Shown here: positions 14,100-22,090 of the stretch, piece by piece | Layout of the letters: every line of letters starts with the position of its first letter | Position numbering within the stretch: position 1 is the first letter of the stretch | From: Syntrophorhabdus sp. PtaU1.Bin058 | GTDB lineage: Bacteria; Desulfobacterota; Syntrophorhabdia; Syntrophorhabdales; Syntrophorhabdaceae | Direction: 5' to 3' | DNA: 39,651 nucleotides | Assembly: GCA_002067975.1 (NCBI GenBank) | Contig: MVRS01000223.1 | Location: 1 to 39,651, forward strand | Translations under genes and position numbers: made by a program | The notes under the pieces: generated by a model | The model's input: the letters and a program-made list of their open reading frames with translations, nothing else | The model's database searches: none | Told to the model about the DNA's origin: nothing

Positions 14100-15533
14100 T
14101 TATTTGGTCTCATTCAGCTTCTTTACTGCTACGTTTGCCGCCACCAGGATGGGATCCCAGACCGTTGCAAAGGGCGGTGCATAACCGAGATCGAGCCTTG
14201 CCACGTCCCCGACGGTCATCCTGCTGTAGAGACAGGCCGCCAGGGTATCGATCCTGTGTGCCACTCCCTCTTCCCCGACCATCTGCGTCCCGAGGAGCCT
14301 CCCGGTCTCACTGTCCACGAAAAACGATACAAGGATCCGCTTGCCCGAAGGATAGGCGCTGCTTCGTGACCGTCCTTTAATAGTCGAAACAAAGAATTTG
14401 TACCCTTCCCGCTCCGCCTCCAGCGGAGAAAGGCCTGTACGGGCAACCTCGAGATCAAAGACCTTTGTGATCGCCGTCCCTACAATGCCTTCAAAGACAT
14501 TGTTCATACCAGCAGCATTCTCGCCTGCGATCCTCCCCTGCTTGTTCGCTGTTGTCCCCAGGGGGATATAGACCTTCTTGCCGGTCACGAGGTGTTTTGC
14601 CTCTGCACAATCGCCTGCAGCATATACATCGGGCATGTTGGTCCTCAGGTAGTCGTCAACCTTTACAGCGCCGTTGGCGCCGAGCTCGATCCCCGCCTCC
14701 CGGGCAAGTTGCGTATTCGGCCTGGCCCCTATGGCAAGGAGGACGAGGTCGGCATCGAATACGCCTCTGTCCGTCCTGACGCCGGTGACCATTCCATCGC
14801 TTCCTTCAAAACCCTCAACAGACGTCTCCTTTAACAGCTTCACCCCTTCGGCCAGTATCTTTTCTTCAACCACATCGGTAATGCTCTTGTCCATGGTGCC
14901 CAGGACCCTGTCCATCTTCTCGATAACGGTGACATCGAGTCCCCGTTTGCGGAGCGATTCACACATCTCCATACCGATATATCCGCCGCCGACGATAACC
15001 GCCTTCATGGCCCTCTTTTCAGCACCATACCGGTTTATGTAAAGACACTCAGGCGAACCTACACAGACCTGAAAGGAACCCCATTCGTCAATAAACTTTT
15101 TGATCTCTATCCCATCGAGGAGCGTCCTTATTGTAAAGACATGCTTGAGGTCAATACCGGGCAGCGGAGGCTTCACCGGCAGCCCGCCTGTTGCAATGAC
15201 AAGCCTGTCGTATGGGAACCTCTTTTCTTCTTTTGTATCGAGGTTTCTTGCCGATACCTCTTTTTTGCTAAAATCTATTGCAGTTGCCTCATGCCTCGTA
15301 AGCACCATGATGCCGCGTTCTTCTGTGGCAACCTTCGGTGTCAGGGATATGAGATCCTGAAAATCCTTCACATCGTCTGAGACATAGTAAGGAAGGCTGC
15401 ACGCGCCGTAGGAGATAAAATAATCCTTCTCAAGAACAATCGCCTCTGCCTCCGGCTTCAACCTCCGGTAGCTGCTGGCTGCGCTCATTCCGGCCGCCAC
15501 ACCGCCTATCACGACCAACCGTTCCTTGCCCAT
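14100..15533 (-). CDS. CoA-disulfide reductase / NADH-dependent persulfide reductase-like flavoprotein
   Basis: The 477-residue protein has two dinucleotide sites: FAD at 9-14 (GGVAAGMSAA) and NAD(P)H at 182-187 (GGGYIG). The single redox cysteine C45 lies in SYGACSLPYY, as in CoA-disulfide reductase and NADH oxidase. The TNMPDVYAAGDCAE FAD motif and the C-terminal dimerisation domain (from about 340) are present. Family reactions are NAD(P)H-dependent reduction of CoA disulfide, CoA persulfide or oxygen. Residues 151-173 are an insertion not seen in typical members and carry C157 and C163 (C-x5-C). YeeE/YedE genes upstream favour a persulfide or polysulfide substrate. The start has AAGGAGA about 8 nt upstream. 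Confidence 0.86.
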   Translation of the reverse strand: MGKERLVVIGGVAAGMSAASSYRRLKPEAEAIVLEKDYFISYGACSLPYYVSDDVKDFQDLISLTPKVATEERGIMVLTRHEATAIDFSKKEVSARNLDTKEEKRFPYDRLVIATGGLPVKPPLPGIDLKHVFTIRTLLDGIEIKKFIDEWGSFQVCVGSPECLYINRYGAEKRAMKAVIVGGGYIGMEMCESLRKRGLDVTVIEKMDRVLGTMDKSITDVVEEKILAEGVKLLKETSVEGFEGSDGMVTGVRTDRGVFDADLVLLAIGARPNTQLAREAGIELGANGAVKVDDYLRTNMPDVYAAGDCAEAKHLVTGKKVYIPLGTTANKQGRIAGENAAGMNNVFEGIVGTAITKVFDLEVARTGLSPLEAEREGYKFFVSTIKGRSRSSAYPSGKRILVSFFVDSETGRLLGTQMVGEEGVAHRIDTLAACLYSRMTVGDVARLDLGYAPPFATVWDPILVAANVAVKKLNETK

Positions 15534-15552
15534 AATATTCTCCTTTTCTAAA

Positions 15553-15722
15553 GCCGAATAAAGGTCGTGAGGCGTTAGGCGAAAAGCTGTTCAACGTTCA
15601 AATTCATACCATCCACTGTTCTCCGGCCTATTCAGTCTTTCTGTTGTGTGTTAACATTGAACGTTGAACACAGAACATTGAACGGGTGTTATTTTTCCCC
15701 TTACGCCTCACGATTTACGGCT
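15553..15722. repeat. word-array island with inverted GTTGAAC/CTCACG arms
   Basis: The left arm 15564-15601 (TCGTGAGGCGTTAGGCG, AAAAGCTG, TTCAACGTTCAA) is the reverse-complement form of the right-hand composite: ATTGAACGTTGAACAC and AGAACATTGAAC (15656-15683) then CCCCTTACGCCTCACG (15697-15712). The same composite in direct form is at 8579-8655. It separates the YeeE gene from the flavoprotein gene on the same strand and could fold back to act as a processing or termination structure. Confidence 0.6.
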
Positions 15723-15724
15723 AT

Positions 15725-16252
15725 CTATAATCCCTTCTTCTCAAAAAACCTGAACATGAGGATGCCGATGATCACGAAGGCAGCAACAACGATCCAGTGG
15801 TTTATTCCCAGTGCCTGTGGGATGGTGATCTTCCCGAAATCTCCCCACTGCAGCACCGTTCTCTTCAGGAAGGAATACATTTCGGCAAAGATGCCTGCCC
15901 CGACAAGCATCCCGAGGATGCCCCAGACTGCGTCCCATCTCCCTTCACCGAGCGCCCCGAGTTGCGTACCGGGACAATAACCCAGCAACGCCCAGCCGAT
16001 CCCGAAGATAAGCCCGCCGACGATATTGCCGCCAAGCACCGTTGCCTTTAAAGAAAGTTTCGCAATACCGAGATCTTTCAGGATGTATACGCCTACCATA
16101 GCGACGAGGATCGAGGTGAACATGAATTTCACGATCGTCATATCCAGGAGGCGGAGCGCCCCAAGCTGTTTGTCATACCTGATTACCCTTCCCTTCTGGA
16201 GGAGGAACCCGAAGATGATGCCTGTAACTAATCCGTAGATAAGCTCGTTCAT
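15725..16252 (-). CDS. YeeE/YedE-family membrane protein, half-size (second of pair)
   Basis: The 175-residue protein has about 5 membrane helices. The family motif GYCPGTQLGALGEGRWDA starts at 91, with C93 in the GxCPGT loop. YeeE/YedE proteins move thiosulfate or other reduced sulfur species through the membrane by thiol relay. Full-length members (about 350 aa) have both halves in one chain; here two 175-aa genes overlap by 4 bp (ATGA), so they probably form a heterodimer. An N-terminal GFLLQKGR fits the family start. It is followed, after a repeat island, by a persulfide-reductase-like flavoprotein. Confidence 0.87.
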   Translation of the reverse strand: MNELIYGLVTGIIFGFLLQKGRVIRYDKQLGALRLLDMTIVKFMFTSILVAMVGVYILKDLGIAKLSLKATVLGGNIVGGLIFGIGWALLGYCPGTQLGALGEGRWDAVWGILGMLVGAGIFAEMYSFLKRTVLQWGDFGKITIPQALGINHWIVVAAFVIIGILMFRFFEKKGL

Positions 16253-16776
16253 CTCCCCTCACCTCCTTTGTAGAGAATCCTTGCGACAACAATGCCGCCG
16301 ACAAAAAAACATATCAGGGATACGTATCCGCTGACAGCCAACTGGAGCGAACCGCTCAGCCCGTGGCCGCTCGGGCACCCATCAGCAAGGCGGGCGCCAA
16401 ATATTGCAACGGCACCCCCGATAAATGCGACGATCGCCCGCTTTGCCTTGCCCGGTCCGAAACGTTCCTGCCACATGTCAGGGACACCCTGAAGGCGGAA
16501 CGTCTTTGACGTGGTCGATGCAATAAGAGAACCGATAAAGATACCTATTACAAAAAGGAACTGCCAGTCGATCTTCGGCACTTCCTTTTTGAAATATTCC
16601 ATACTCCCGACCCGTTCAGCTTCGAATACCTTTTCGATAAAACCGGTAGAACGGACGAACGTAGTTGAGGCGCCGACATATTTCCCTGTAAACCAGACAG
16701 AGGCGATGAGGAGAAGGCCTGTCAGGAAACCGGCAACGTACGGGTTCCAGCCCTTGTCATTTCCCTTTTGTTCCAT
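16249..16776 (-). CDS. YeeE/YedE-family membrane protein, half-size (first of pair)
   Basis: The 175-residue protein has about 4-5 membrane helices and the motif FGARLADGCPSGHGLSG (126-142), in which C134 is the conserved pore cysteine of the N-terminal half of this family. It likely pairs with the next gene product. The start has a strong ribosome site (AAGGAGGT, 8 nt). Residues 35-70, between two helices, form an outer loop (RSTGFIEKVFEAERVG) common in the deltaproteobacterial half-size proteins. It is the first gene of the minus-strand set that runs to 13593. Confidence 0.87.
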   Translation of the reverse strand: MEQKGNDKGWNPYVAGFLTGLLLIASVWFTGKYVGASTTFVRSTGFIEKVFEAERVGSMEYFKKEVPKIDWQFLFVIGIFIGSLIASTTSKTFRLQGVPDMWQERFGPGKAKRAIVAFIGGAVAIFGARLADGCPSGHGLSGSLQLAVSGYVSLICFFVGGIVVARILYKGGEGR

Positions 16777-16884
16777 ATTCTTTCTACCTCCTTTCTTATA
16801 GCTTTTGTCTTATAGCCCACGGCTTATTGTTAAAATAAAGAATGGTACTAACTCTTCTATAACAACGATAAGGGCATATGTCAA

Positions 16885-16956
16885 TTACCGGGGCTCACGT
16901 CGCCCCCTCTTCGGGCACAAGCCCGAAGAGACTCCCCCTCGCGCCCGAGAACGGGC
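16885..16956 (+). repeat. structured three-hairpin repeat, copy 2
   Basis: P1 GGGGC-TCACGTC-GCCCC (16890-16906) is identical to copy 1. P2 is CTCTTCGGGC (16907-16916) paired to GCCCGAAGAG (16921-16930) with loop ACAA. P3 is GCCCG-AGAA-CGGGC (16943-16956). The connectors TTACCG before P1, GAG-N-C-N-CCCC between P2 and P3, and GGGCT at the end match copy 1 at 8373-8443. It lies in the 466-bp gap between the YeeE and STAS genes, which contains no supported gene. Confidence 0.55.
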
Positions 16957-16959
16957 TAC

Positions 16960-17004
16960 AGAATCTTATAGGTCCAATAAGTCCTATAGGACCTATAAGA
17001 TTCT
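16960..17004. repeat. 16-bp perfect inverted repeat with TATAGGTCC words
   Basis: AGAATCTTATAGGTCC (16960-16975) is the exact reverse complement of 16989-17004, with a 13-nt loop that itself contains AAGTCCTATA. The TTCTTTTC after it could make it a terminator on the plus strand; on the minus strand it lies upstream of the YeeE operon. The words resemble the other intergenic arrays in style. Confidence 0.6.
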
Positions 17005-17160
17005 TTTCGCTTTTCACTCTCAGCTCTCCGCTCCAAGCTCTCTGCTGCCTTTATTGCTGATAGCTGAGAGCTGAAAGCTGTTAGCTGAATAAGTCACCGG
17101 TATACAGCGACGAGAGACCAGTGACGAGTATCGAGTATCCAGTATCGAGCATCCAGTGTC
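17005..17160. repeat. word-array island of three families upstream of the STAS operon
   Basis: CTCAGCTCTCCGCTCC-type words (17016-17045) are followed by CTGCCTTTATT, then by GCTGATAGCTGAGAGCTGA and AAGCTGTTAGCTGA words (17057-17090), then by GACGAGTATCGAGTATCC and AGTATCGAGCATCCAGTG words (17125-17157). The CTGCCTTTA link also occurs at 31456-31464 and, as CTGCCTTTT, at 24952-24960. No promoter is obvious before the STAS gene start at 17243. Confidence 0.6.
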
Positions 17161-17242
17161 CGCCAACACCTTTGTCACACAAATTCTGTTGATTTTTCAA
17201 GGTCTTCCATTTAAAATGCTTAAAAAACCAGAAGGAGTTGTT

Positions 17243-17575
17243 ATGGAGATAAACACCCGGCAAGAAAAGAACGCAACGGTTGTTGTAGTTCAGGGAAGGA
17301 TAGACGCCGTTACTGCCCCTGAATTTGAAAACTACCTCTCAGACCTTATATCGAAGGGTAATCGCAATTTTATCGTCAATCTCAGCGCTCTGGAATATAT
17401 CAGCAGCGCCGGGCTTCGGAGTATTCTCGCCACTGCGAAAAGGTTAAAAACCGAACAGGGCGATATTAGGTTTGCGGGTCTCCAGGGTCCCGTTGAAGAG
17501 GTCTTCAAGATATCAGGTTTTTATTCAATCTTTAAGATATTCGATTCGGATGCATCAGCCCTGGATAACGCCTAA
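17243..17575 (+). CDS. STAS-domain anti-sigma factor antagonist-like protein
   Basis: The 110-residue protein is a lone STAS domain: VVVVQGRIDAVTAPEFE (13-29), NFIVNLSALEYISSAGLRSIL (42-62). S55 in YISSAGL is at the place of the phospho-acceptor serine in SpoIIAA and RsbV. Such proteins bind the HATPase kinase when unphosphorylated and so switch partner release. The next gene, 6 bp on, encodes such a kinase. The ATG at 17243 has AAGGAG (17232-17237). The upstream in-frame extension covers repeat sequence and is not used. It is the first gene of a six-gene operon ending at 23269; no sigma factor gene is present. Confidence 0.85.
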   Translation: MEINTRQEKNATVVVVQGRIDAVTAPEFENYLSDLISKGNRNFIVNLSALEYISSAGLRSILATAKRLKTEQGDIRFAGLQGPVEEVFKISGFYSIFKIFDSDASALDNA

Positions 17576-17581
17576 GAGATA

Positions 17582-18001
17582 GTGGAAGCCCTGTCGGAAA
17601 TACGGGTACCCGCAAAACTCGACCATCTTCATACGCTGATCGATCTTGTAAGCAATTGCGCAAAGGAGCAGGGATTAAGCGGGAAACGGATCAATGAGAT
17701 AGAGATAGCCACAGAAGAGGCGCTCGTCAATATCTTCCGTTATGCCTATCAGGGACAGGAAGGTGATGTAGAGATATCATGCAGGGCCGAGCATGGCAAA
17801 ACATTCATTATTCGGATCATCGATGCCGGAATGGCCTTCAACCCTCTCTCGCTTGCCGAACCCGACACAACGCTGGATATCAGCGAGCGGCAGATCGGCG
17901 GCGTCGGCGTATTCCTCATAAGAAAACTCATGGATGATGTGATATACAGAAGAGACGGTGATAAAAATATACTGGAATTGGTCGTTAATATTGAGGTGTA
18001 A
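17582..18001 (+). CDS. HATPase-domain anti-sigma-type serine kinase (RsbW/SpoIIAB-like)
   Basis: The 139-residue GHKL ATPase has the N-box EIATEEALVNIFRYAY (41-56), the G1 box RIIDAGMAFNPL and the G2 box GGVGVFLIRKLMDD (about 105-118). In known systems the kinase phosphorylates its STAS partner and sequesters a target, often a sigma factor. Here the gene after it is a TolC, and no sigma factor is nearby, so the target may be another protein. It begins at GTG 17582, 6 bp after the STAS stop, with only a weak purine stretch (AAGAGA) upstream, which suggests translational coupling. Confidence 0.84.
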   Translation: MEALSEIRVPAKLDHLHTLIDLVSNCAKEQGLSGKRINEIEIATEEALVNIFRYAYQGQEGDVEISCRAEHGKTFIIRIIDAGMAFNPLSLAEPDTTLDISERQIGGVGVFLIRKLMDDVIYRRDGDKNILELVVNIEV

Positions 18002-18013
18002 GGAGACGATACA

Positions 18014-19591
18014 ATGTTTTCGTATCTATTGATAAGGACGGTTGCAGTCCTTATCGTTCTCTGTATCGTCATTTCTCCTTCATTCGGCCAGGTCGGCATC
18101 AAGGATACATCAAACGTTCCTGCCTCGCAGAACGGACAACAGGATACGTTACCGGGTAAGAGAGAAAATGATATCAAAAAACTTACCCTTGCCGATTGTG
18201 TCATCCTGGCGCTTAAAAATAATATCGACCTGAAGAACACATTTCTCAACAGGATCACCCAAAGGTTCAGCGTAAAGGTTGCGGAGAACAAATTCAGACC
18301 ACAGGGAAACGTAGCCCTTACGACGAAACGGAGCTCAACCTATCCCGATGTCGATACGGGAAGGACCACCGGCTCAACCCAGACGGCAAACACCAGTGTG
18401 ACCCTTAATGTACCCACAGGCGGCAACTTCGCCCTCGCCTGGAACAACCAGGCAACGAAGTCCGATGTCGCCGAGGCATACGGGTACAACCCTGCATGGA
18501 CACTGTCATATACCCAGCCCCTTCTCAAGAACGCCGGGAAAGAGGTGGCAACCGCCGATCTTGTGATCGCCCGCATTACCGAAGAAGGCAATATCCTTGA
18601 CCTGAAAGACGCCATTATCAATACGATCGGGAGCGTATCCACCCAGTACCGGGCATACGTACAGGCCTTGCGCCAGCTCGAAATAGACAAGGAATCGCTG
18701 GAGACCACGAAAAAGACCCATGAATACAATAAGGCAATGGTAGCGGCAGGCAGGCTGGCGGAATCGGAATTGCTCCAGTCTGAGGCAGGCATCGCGTCAC
18801 AGAACATCACCATCATCCAGGACAAAAACAGCATTGACAGCGCACGGCTCGCCCTTCTGCAAACGCTCAACCTCGACAGCCAGACCCAGTTTGAGCCTGT
18901 AGAGGAAACCGAGACGATGGTCGCTCCCCCCACATTTAAAGAGGCTATGGGGATCGCCCAGAAAAACAGGTCAGATTACCTGAAACAGTTGCAAAGCCTT
19001 GAGACGGCGAGGCTGCAATACAACGTAGCAAAAAACGGCCTTCTATGGGATTTTTCGGTCAGCGCAGGCGTAGGGAGCGGCATGACGAATTCCAGGTTCG
19101 GAGCAGCATACAGCGGCGCCGGCAGTCTGGGAAAAAGCGACTGGAATGTGGGCGCAGTCCTTACGATACCCCTCAATACCACGGATCTCACAAACACCTA
19201 CCTCATTGCAAAAGTGGCATACGATACACAGAAGAATAACTTTATAAAGCTCGAAAAAACCATTGAAGCAAACGTCCTGAACGCAATCAGGGATGTCGAG
19301 ATGCAGTACCAGCAGCTTCAACTCGCAAAGCGCAACACAATCCTGCAACAGAAAAAGTTCGACGCTGAGAACGAAAAGATGAAGGTCGGCAGGAGCAGTC
19401 TTTTCCAGCTTCTCAGTTTTCAGGACAGCCTTGTTACCGCACACAACACCGAGTTGACGGCGCTCATCACTTACCTCAATTCTTTGACAACACTCGACCA
19501 GACACTGGGGACAACCCTGAAGACATGGAGTATAGACGTTAAAAAGGATGACGACGAGGTCAGGATAGCAACAAAAAACAACGGTAAATAA
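18014..19591 (+). CDS. TolC-family outer-membrane efflux protein
   Basis: The 525-residue protein has a signal peptide (MFSYLLIRTVAVLIVLCIVISPSFG, cleavage near 25). Two OEP repeats follow, each a long coiled coil and barrel strand: LTLADCVILALKNNIDLKN (57-75), then SELLQSEAGIASQNITIIQDKNSID, and a second set with NTTDLTNTYLIAKVAYDTQ and EMQYQQLQLAKRNTILQQKKFDAENEKM. It would form the outer-membrane duct of the export pump encoded downstream. It lies 12 bp after the kinase gene and 41 bp before the PAS-adaptor gene. Its N-terminal part is longer than usual, with a polar linker (26-50). Confidence 0.88.
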   Translation: MFSYLLIRTVAVLIVLCIVISPSFGQVGIKDTSNVPASQNGQQDTLPGKRENDIKKLTLADCVILALKNNIDLKNTFLNRITQRFSVKVAENKFRPQGNVALTTKRSSTYPDVDTGRTTGSTQTANTSVTLNVPTGGNFALAWNNQATKSDVAEAYGYNPAWTLSYTQPLLKNAGKEVATADLVIARITEEGNILDLKDAIINTIGSVSTQYRAYVQALRQLEIDKESLETTKKTHEYNKAMVAAGRLAESELLQSEAGIASQNITIIQDKNSIDSARLALLQTLNLDSQTQFEPVEETETMVAPPTFKEAMGIAQKNRSDYLKQLQSLETARLQYNVAKNGLLWDFSVSAGVGSGMTNSRFGAAYSGAGSLGKSDWNVGAVLTIPLNTTDLTNTYLIAKVAYDTQKNNFIKLEKTIEANVLNAIRDVEMQYQQLQLAKRNTILQQKKFDAENEKMKVGRSSLFQLLSFQDSLVTAHNTELTALITYLNSLTTLDQTLGTTLKTWSIDVKKDDDEVRIATKNNGK

Positions 19592-19632
19592 CGAATGACA
19601 CGGTCGATGATGAAAACAACGGGGGCAGTAAA

Positions 19633-21411
19633 GTGGTCAGGGAGATAGTCTACAAAAATATTCTGGGCAACATGCGCGACGGCGTCATGACCATCGGTAC
19701 GGACGGCATGATAATCACCTTCAACAATGCAGCGGAGACAATCCTGGACCTGAAAGGCGAGGATGTTGTGAACAGGCTCTTCGGCGAGGTCTTCCTCGTT
19801 GCGGAAGAGAACGACGAATTCAACCAGACGATCCTGAACGCAGTCTATGAATCGGCAATGGTGCATAACGCACGGGTGCATTATAAGACAGCGCAGAAGG
19901 ATCTGATCCTCAATGTTACCACCTCCTTCCTTAAGTCGCCGGAAGGGAAAGAAGATGAAAAAGGCGCTGTCATCGTAGTCTTTCAGGACATTACCGAGGT
20001 TGAACAATTACGGGAAACAGAGGTTCATCTCACTGACGAACTAAAATCACAGCATAAGGAACTGCAGACTGCTTACACCGACCTCGAAGGGGCAAACACG
20101 AACCTTCAGACAGCCCTGAAAAAGGTCCACATGATCCGCGTAGTCGCTACAGCCTTTATCATAGTGCTCTTCGTGACCCTCGGCCTTATAAGCTGGAAGA
20201 GGATCATACCGCCCGGCAGCAAACCTGGAACAGAAACCCGCGCAGAGATAAAGGACCCTTCCAAGATGAAGACGTTCATCGTGAGCGAACAGAGATTGAC
20301 CGATGCGATCGCCCTCAAAGGGTCCCTGAAGCCCATTAACGTGGTCAACATCACAAGCCCATTCACCGGCAAGGTGAAGGAAAAGCTCTTCCAGTACGGG
20401 GAATCCGTCCGGAAGGGACAGTTGCTTTTAAAGATGGACGCGACGGAAACGGAGACCAAATACGGGGAGGCCAACGTCACGTACATAAAGGCCCTCGAAA
20501 AGATGAGAGAGATGGAAAAATGGGACAATGCCGATGAGGTAACGAAGGCAAGGCGGTCCGTTACCAAATCGAAGATGACCCTTGATACTGCAAAGAGCAA
20601 ATTTGAACAGAGCAATACCCTGTTTAAAAAGGGATACATCTCTGCGACTGATTTCGAAAGCGACAAGCAGCAGTACGAAACTTCCAAGATGGACTATGAC
20701 GCCTCTCTCCAGGAATTGCAGACTGCCCTCAACAAAGGCAAGGGGGACAATTACCGCGTAACAAAGATCGAGCTGGATAATGCGAGGACAAAGCTGCAGG
20801 TACTGGAGCAGCAATTGCAAAAGGCAAACGTCGTCGCGCCGGTCTCAGGCACGGTGATCCTGCCTGACGCGGGTTCCGATAAAGACAAAAAAGGGAAGCT
20901 CATAGAGGTCGGCATGTCCTTCACTGAAGGCGACCTGCTTGTATCCATCGGTGATACGGGAGGGTTTTCGGTGACGGCCGAGGTGGACGAGATGGAGGTG
21001 TTAAAACTCAAAAAGGGCCAGGAAGCCGTTATCACCGGCGACGCCTTTTCGGGCATAACGCTTAAGGGGACCGTCTCCCATGTCTCATCGCAGGCGTCAA
21101 AAGGTGACGGCTCCAAGAAGACACCTACCTACGGGATAATCGTATCCGTCGAACAATCTCCGCCCGAGGCAAGAGAGAAGCTGCTCCTCGGTATGTCCTG
21201 CAAGGTACAGATAACAACCCTGGACAGACCGAATACCATCATGGTCCCGATCCAGGCCGTCAGTATCGAAGGCAGAGACAGTTACGTGATGATGAAGGAC
21301 AGGAAGACAAATGAAATAAAAAAGGTCAAGGTGGAAGCAGGCATCACCACCCTTGATTCCGTGGAGATAATAAAGGGATTGACGAAGGGGGAAGAAATAC
21401 TTCTGCCCTGA
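19633..21411 (+). CDS. PAS domain fused to membrane-fusion (HlyD/MacA-type) adaptor
   Basis: The 592-residue fusion protein has four parts. Residues 5-120 are a PAS domain (ILGNMRDGVMTIGTDGMIITFNNAAETIL and the terminal VIVVFQDITEVEQLRE that usually links PAS to an output). Residues 121-165 are coiled coil. Residues 169-187 are a single membrane helix. Residues about 230-592 are a periplasmic adaptor with split lipoyl halves (GKVKEKLFQYGESVRKGQ and APVSGTVILPDAG), a hairpin coiled coil (280-410) and beta-barrel and membrane-proximal parts. MacA adaptors normally have only a short N-terminal anchor. Here the cytoplasmic PAS could let the pump sense a ligand or redox state. The start is GTG 19633 after a weak GGGGGC. 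ATPase and permease genes follow at 6-7 bp spacing. Confidence 0.88.
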   Translation: MVREIVYKNILGNMRDGVMTIGTDGMIITFNNAAETILDLKGEDVVNRLFGEVFLVAEENDEFNQTILNAVYESAMVHNARVHYKTAQKDLILNVTTSFLKSPEGKEDEKGAVIVVFQDITEVEQLRETEVHLTDELKSQHKELQTAYTDLEGANTNLQTALKKVHMIRVVATAFIIVLFVTLGLISWKRIIPPGSKPGTETRAEIKDPSKMKTFIVSEQRLTDAIALKGSLKPINVVNITSPFTGKVKEKLFQYGESVRKGQLLLKMDATETETKYGEANVTYIKALEKMREMEKWDNADEVTKARRSVTKSKMTLDTAKSKFEQSNTLFKKGYISATDFESDKQQYETSKMDYDASLQELQTALNKGKGDNYRVTKIELDNARTKLQVLEQQLQKANVVAPVSGTVILPDAGSDKDKKGKLIEVGMSFTEGDLLVSIGDTGGFSVTAEVDEMEVLKLKKGQEAVITGDAFSGITLKGTVSHVSSQASKGDGSKKTPTYGIIVSVEQSPPEAREKLLLGMSCKVQITTLDRPNTIMVPIQAVSIEGRDSYVMMKDRKTNEIKKVKVEAGITTLDSVEIIKGLTKGEEILLP

Positions 21412-21417
21412 CCGAAT

Positions 21418-22083
21418 ATGCTGCGCTTAACCGATATACACAAATCCTACCGGGTCGGACCGACAACAGTCGATGTGCTGAAGGGTATCTCCCTCATGGT
21501 TGAACAGGGCGAACTCCTCTCCATTATCGGTCCTTCCGGGAGCGGGAAATCAACGCTTATGAATATCATGGGGCTCCTGGAACAGCCTTCCGCAGGGACA
21601 TATACAGTAGGTGAGACGAAGATAACCTATGATGACGACAGGACACTTTCGAGCCTCCGGAACAGGATGATCGGTTTTGTCTTTCAACAGTACCATCTGT
21701 TGCCGCGATTAACGGCCATAGACAACGTCGGTCTGCCTCTCATCTACCGGGGGATCGACGAAAAAGAGATCGCAGAACGATCAACGGAGTATATCAAAAA
21801 GGTCGAGATGCAGGAAAGGTCCCACCATAAACCGATGGAGCTCTCGGGCGGGCAGCAGCAGAGGATCGCAATTGCACGGGCCCTTGTGGGAAGTCCTGCG
21901 ATAATCCTTGCAGACGAGCCGACGGGCGCCCTCGACACCCATACAGGACAGGAGATCATGAACCTCTTCAAGAGATTGAATGAGGAAGAGGGGATCACGA
22001 TCGTGGTCATCACCCACGATCCCAAGATAGCCGCGCAATGCAAACGCAAGGTCGAATTAAGGGACGGCATCATTACCGGATGA
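21418..22083 (+). CDS. ABC transporter ATP-binding protein (MacB/LolD class)
   Basis: The 221-residue ATPase has Walker A GPSGSGKST (38-46), Q-loop FVFQQYHLLPRLTAIDNV, signature LSGGQQQRIAIARAL and Walker B IILADEPTGALD with the H-loop ITHDP. The length and the LxRLTAxxNVxLPL pattern place it with the MacB/LolD/FtsE group, which drive mechanotransmission to a periplasmic partner. The separate permease gene follows 7 bp later, so this is the ATPase of a split MacAB-like pump. Confidence 0.93.
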   Translation: MLRLTDIHKSYRVGPTTVDVLKGISLMVEQGELLSIIGPSGSGKSTLMNIMGLLEQPSAGTYTVGETKITYDDDRTLSSLRNRMIGFVFQQYHLLPRLTAIDNVGLPLIYRGIDEKEIAERSTEYIKKVEMQERSHHKPMELSGGQQQRIAIARALVGSPAIILADEPTGALDTHTGQEIMNLFKRLNEEEGITIVVITHDPKIAAQCKRKVELRDGIITG

Positions 22084-22090
22084 AAAAACT

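Noticed and set aside
16805-17074. Short open frames in the gap before the STAS gene
   Set aside because: They translate the structured repeat and the word arrays; there is no ribosome site and no conserved pattern.
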